Below are positions 60,947-64,000 of a stretch of 64,000 nt of DNA, piece by piece. A program made the position numbers and the translations under genes. Location of the stretch: positions 17,737,816 to 17,801,815 of the forward strand of contig CM020619.1 in NCBI GenBank assembly GCA_009829735.1, given 5' to 3'. This DNA is from Pyropia yezoensis. Lineage: Eukaryota; Rhodophyta; Bangiophyceae; Bangiales; Bangiaceae. The notes beneath the pieces are model-generated. The model was not told where the DNA came from. It searched no databases and saw only the letters and a program-made list of their open reading frames with translations. Position 1 is the first letter of the stretch, and every line of letters starts with the position of its first letter.

Positions 60947-62983
60947 GTGTCTGCTGCGTTGGAGATTAACTTCACGGACGTTCAACACTCGACTGAAGAC
61001 CCAAGAATGAAGAAGCTGATACTCGAGTTTAAAGATGTCTCCCCCGACGACCTACCGAAAGCTCTACCTCCTGAAAGAAAGCAGCGGTTCAAGATCGATC
61101 TCGTGGACGACGCCGCACCCCATAAAAAGGGTATCTATCGTCTGTCCGAAGCGGAGTGCGAAGAACTTCTCCGGCAGATTCGCGACCTGCTGGATAAGGG
61201 CTTTATACAAGCAAGCAATTCTCCATGGGGTGCACCGGTACTCTTTGCGGTCAAGAAAGATGGGAGATTCCGTCTTTGCATTGACTACCGGGCACTGAAT
61301 AAGCAAACAATCAAGAACTGCTACCCGCTGCCACGTATTGACGACATCTTTAACAACCTTCGCAGCGCCAAGATCTTTTCGACGCTGGATCTCTGGTCTG
61401 GCTATCACCAGATTCGGATGGACCCCGAGTCGATCCCACTGACGGCTTTTCGAACGCGGTATGGGCTGTTCGAGTTCCTCGTTTTACCATTTGGTTTGTG
61501 CAACGCCCCGTCGGCGTTCATGAATCATATGAACGACGTCCTCCGGCCATACATCGACGGCTTCGTCTGCGCCTACCTGGACGACATCCTGATATACAGC
61601 AATTCTGTAGACGAGCACCTGTTTCATCTGCGGAAAGTGCTCACGACGCTGCGAGAGCACAAGCTGTATGCAAAGCTGTCTAAGTGCGAGTTTGGTCGTA
61701 CATCCGTCGATTTTCTCGGCCATGTCGTGTCGCCGAATGGCTTTGAGATGGAACGCACGAAAACCGAGTCCATCCGGATGTGGCCGACTCCTAGGAGCAA
61801 GAAGGATGTGCAGTCTTTCCTGGGCCTTGTCAACTTCTACCGGCGATTTGTACGCGGTATGGCGGAGATTGCTAAACCGCTGACGGAGTTGACTGGGAAC
61901 ATCGAATTTGCATGGACAAAAGCGCATGAATATTCTTTCCGCACGCTCAAGGAGCGAGTGGCGAGTGCGCCTGTGCTGCGGCCGTTTGACCCAGACCTGC
62001 CCTTGATTGTGTCCACGGACGCCAGTGGCTGCGCTATAGGGGCTGTTCTAGAACAGGACGACGGTATGGGACGTCGCCCAGTGGCCTTCTTTTCGCAGAC
62101 ACTGAACATTCACGAACAGCGGTACACCATACGAGAAAGGGAACTGTTGGCCATTGTTCAGGCTATCAGATACTGGCGGTGTTACCTGCATGGACGATCT
62201 TTTGACGTTCATACCGACCACGAATCCCTTCGCTACCTGAGAACCCAAGACAAGCTGAATGATCGGCAAGTGCGCTGGCTGGAGACGCTGGAGCAATACG
62301 ACTTCCGCATCACGCCTGTGCCTGGACCAAAGAACGTGGTAGCGGATGCCCTCTCGAGGAAGGACGAGAATGTCGAACCTCGAACCGAGGCTAACGCTGA
62401 ACTCTTGGAGCGCGTACTACGCAAGGCGCTACCGAGAACGACCATCAAACCCGAGAAAAACAAAGAACCACGGAAAACCAAAGAACCACGGAAAACCAAA
62501 GAACCACGGACAATCAAAGAACCAGAGAAAGAACAAGAACCAAGGAGTCCTGGAGAATCACGGACTTCCAAGGAACCCGAGAATGGGCTACAAGTGAACA
62601 ACCTCATGACCTTCGAGATGGACCCAGACAAGCTCGCTACGCTCCACAGTGAGTACCATGCGGACCCCGAGTTTTCCAAACTCTACGAGAACCCGGTGTT
62701 GCCCTACCGTATAGACAAGGGGTTGTTACTCATAGGTGACCGCACGTGCATCCCCGCTGGTACTCACCGACTTGCTGTACTCCACGACCATCACGATGTG
62801 CCAAGCCAAGGGCACATGGGAGTTCGCAAGACAACCAAGAACCTGGTAGATAAGTTCTACTGGAAGAAGCTGAGACAAGACGTCAAAGAATACGTGCAGA
62901 CATGTGATCCTTGCCAACGCCATAAGAGCAGAACGGAATCACCTCTGGGTCACCTCCAACCACTAGAACCATCGAAGGAGTGA
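60947..62983 (+). CDS. reverse transcriptase, RNase H, integrase N-terminus, family B unit 2
   Basis: Matches 54488-56524, with [18 protein letters not shown], the KEPRKT linker and the CDPCQRHK zinc motif all present. Confidence 0.93.
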   Translation: MSAALEINFTDVQHSTEDPRMKKLILEFKDVSPDDLPKALPPERKQRFKIDLVDDAAPHKKGIYRLSEAECEELLRQIRDLLDKGFIQASNSPWGAPVLFAVKKDGRFRLCIDYRALNKQTIKNCYPLPRIDDIFNNLRSAKIFSTLDLWSGYHQIRMDPESIPLTAFRTRYGLFEFLVLPFGLCNAPSAFMNHMNDVLRPYIDGFVCAYLDDILIYSNSVDEHLFHLRKVLTTLREHKLYAKLSKCEFGRTSVDFLGHVVSPNGFEMERTKTESIRMWPTPRSKKDVQSFLGLVNFYRRFVRGMAEIAKPLTELTGNIEFAWTKAHEYSFRTLKERVASAPVLRPFDPDLPLIVSTDASGCAIGAVLEQDDGMGRRPVAFFSQTLNIHEQRYTIRERELLAIVQAIRYWRCYLHGRSFDVHTDHESLRYLRTQDKLNDRQVRWLETLEQYDFRITPVPGPKNVVADALSRKDENVEPRTEANAELLERVLRKALPRTTIKPEKNKEPRKTKEPRKTKEPRTIKEPEKEQEPRSPGESRTSKEPENGLQVNNLMTFEMDPDKLATLHSEYHADPEFSKLYENPVLPYRIDKGLLLIGDRTCIPAGTHRLAVLHDHHDVPSQGHMGVRKTTKNLVDKFYWKKLRQDVKEYVQTCDPCQRHKSRTESPLGHLQPLEPSKE

Positions 62984-62998
62984 TGGTCAAGCGTCTCT

Positions 62999-64000
62999 AT
63001 GGACTTCATCACACCACTACCCAAGACTGCCCGAGGGCACACTGGTCTGCTGGTCGTCATCGACCGACTGTCGAAGATGATACGCCTAGCAGCGACCAAG
63101 AGCGGTGCCTCGGCGCCCCACGTGGCCAAGCTGTTCTACGACCACGTGTATAGAAACTTCGGTCTACCTGCAAGCATCATAAGCGACCGAGACCCTGTCT
63201 TCATGTCCAAGTTCTGGAAGGCGCTGATGGATAAGATGGGTGTGCGACTGCGCCCTTCGTCAGCGTACCACCCGCAGACCGATGGACAGACGGAGATCAT
63301 GAACAAGAAGACCGAAGAAGTGCTGCGCTGCTTTGTCGACCACAATCAATCGAACTGGGACCTGCTTCTCACGGACGTGGAAGTGGCGTACAACCAATCC
63401 ACGAATTCCGTTACGACTCACACGCCGTTTTATCTGGCGTATGGATTTAACCCCAAGACCGTCCCCTTTGACCTCATTCGGGGAACGAACGACAAGGCAC
63501 CTGCTGCAGCGGAATGGCTTTCATCTCTGAGCGCGGCTCACAAGACGGCAACGGACGCGATCCGTCAAGCGAATGCCTACCGAGCTGCGTACGCCAATCG
63601 ATCTCGGCGTACCTGCGACCTGAAGGTCGGCGACTACGTCCTACTAAGCACGAAGAACTTGATGCCTGAGTCATATCAAGGGGCGCGCAAGCCGATGCCC
63701 AAGTACTTGGGACCCTACCGCATCACGGAGGCTGTTACTCCGGTGACCTTCCGACTGGACCTGCCCACCACTGTCCTGGAACGCAAGGTACACAATGCGT
63801 TCCACGCCAGCCTGCTGACGCCTTACAGGGCTGACAAGAACTTCGATCGTCGCCCTGTTCCGGCTCCACCGGTAGCCCTGACTGACGGCACTGTGGAGTA
63901 CGAGGTCAACAAGATCCTGCGCTCCCGCAAGCGACGCGGTCGTACGCAGTATCTGGTGTCATGGAAAGGCTACGATGACACGGAGAACCAATGGATCTCG
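62999..64000 (+). CDS. integrase core and chromodomain, family B unit 2 (cut by window end)
   Basis: Matches 56540-57540, including SIISDRDPVFMSKFWK and the beginning of the chromodomain (VSWKGYDDTENQWIS). The window ends inside the chromodomain. Confidence 0.9.
   Translation, partial: MDFITPLPKTARGHTGLLVVIDRLSKMIRLAATKSGASAPHVAKLFYDHVYRNFGLPASIISDRDPVFMSKFWKALMDKMGVRLRPSSAYHPQTDGQTEIMNKKTEEVLRCFVDHNQSNWDLLLTDVEVAYNQSTNSVTTHTPFYLAYGFNPKTVPFDLIRGTNDKAPAAAEWLSSLSAAHKTATDAIRQANAYRAAYANRSRRTCDLKVGDYVLLSTKNLMPESYQGARKPMPKYLGPYRITEAVTPVTFRLDLPTTVLERKVHNAFHASLLTPYRADKNFDRRPVPAPPVALTDGTVEYEVNKILRSRKRRGRTQYLVSWKGYDDTENQWIS

Larger units (their letters stand above)
57613..64000 (+). mobile_element. 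family B unit 2, tandem, runs off the window
   Basis: Repeats unit 1 at a constant offset of 6,459 bp with only occasional substitutions. Uses the LTR at 57613-58442 as its 5' LTR. The integrase continues to the last base of the window; the 3' LTR would lie just outside. Confidence 0.93.

Noticed and set aside
1-64000. CRISPR arrays, tRNA or rRNA genes
   Set aside because: No regularly spaced short repeats, cloverleaf-like or rRNA-like sequence was noticed; repeats present are LTRs, coding repeats or GC minisatellites.

Overview
The window looks like nuclear DNA of a GC-rich, intron-poor eukaryote. My best guess is a bangiophyte red alga of the Porphyra/Pyropia kind, by inference. Support: very high GC with alanine-, glycine- and proline-rich proteins; one short GT-AG intron in a gene of more than 7 kb; a Cyc8/Ssn6-type co-repressor; a bHLH protein resembling plant ILR3/bHLH104; a nuclease with a plastid-like presequence; and chromodomain Ty3/gypsy retrotransposons. 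No bacterial operon, tRNA, rRNA or CRISPR array was seen.

Layout. 1-9.7 kb: a zinc-knuckle protein of unknown function, a decayed Tc1/mariner-like transposase, a degenerate GC-rich repeat field, and an interrupted minus-strand gene for a zinc-finger, SR-rich protein. 9.7-27.4 kb: Ty3/gypsy family 'A', as a 5'-truncated copy (9735-13334) and an end-to-end copy (14593-27378) with 469-bp LTRs and a CCGCC target duplication. The end-to-end copy holds an assembly gap of exactly 500 N flanked by about 2.9 kb of the same pol sequence on both sides. 27.4-30.8 kb: mostly unannotatable sequence with an inverted, protein-like repeat.

30.8-46.2 kb is the host gene island: a bHLH factor (minus) and a Staphylococcus-nuclease-domain protein (plus) that diverge, then a helical-repeat protein resembling the cohesin loader MAU2/SCC4 (plus) converging on a 2,426-residue Ssn6-like TPR co-repressor (minus, one intron). 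46.2-51.1 kb is intergenic, with extreme G/C homopolymers, two hairpins and a small transposase remnant. 51.15 kb to the window end: Ty3/gypsy family 'B' as two near-identical units of 6,459 bp in tandem that share an LTR.

The most unusual material is in the retroelements. Family A carries a long antisense gene (about 647 codons from its first ATG) between integrase and the 3' LTR, and the truncated copy has a diverged counterpart. Family B carries an extra zinc-finger reading frame between the primer-binding site and gag. Both look like element-borne accessory genes. The transposable elements do not work with the host genes; the host island suggests transcription and chromosome functions plus one probable organellar nuclease.
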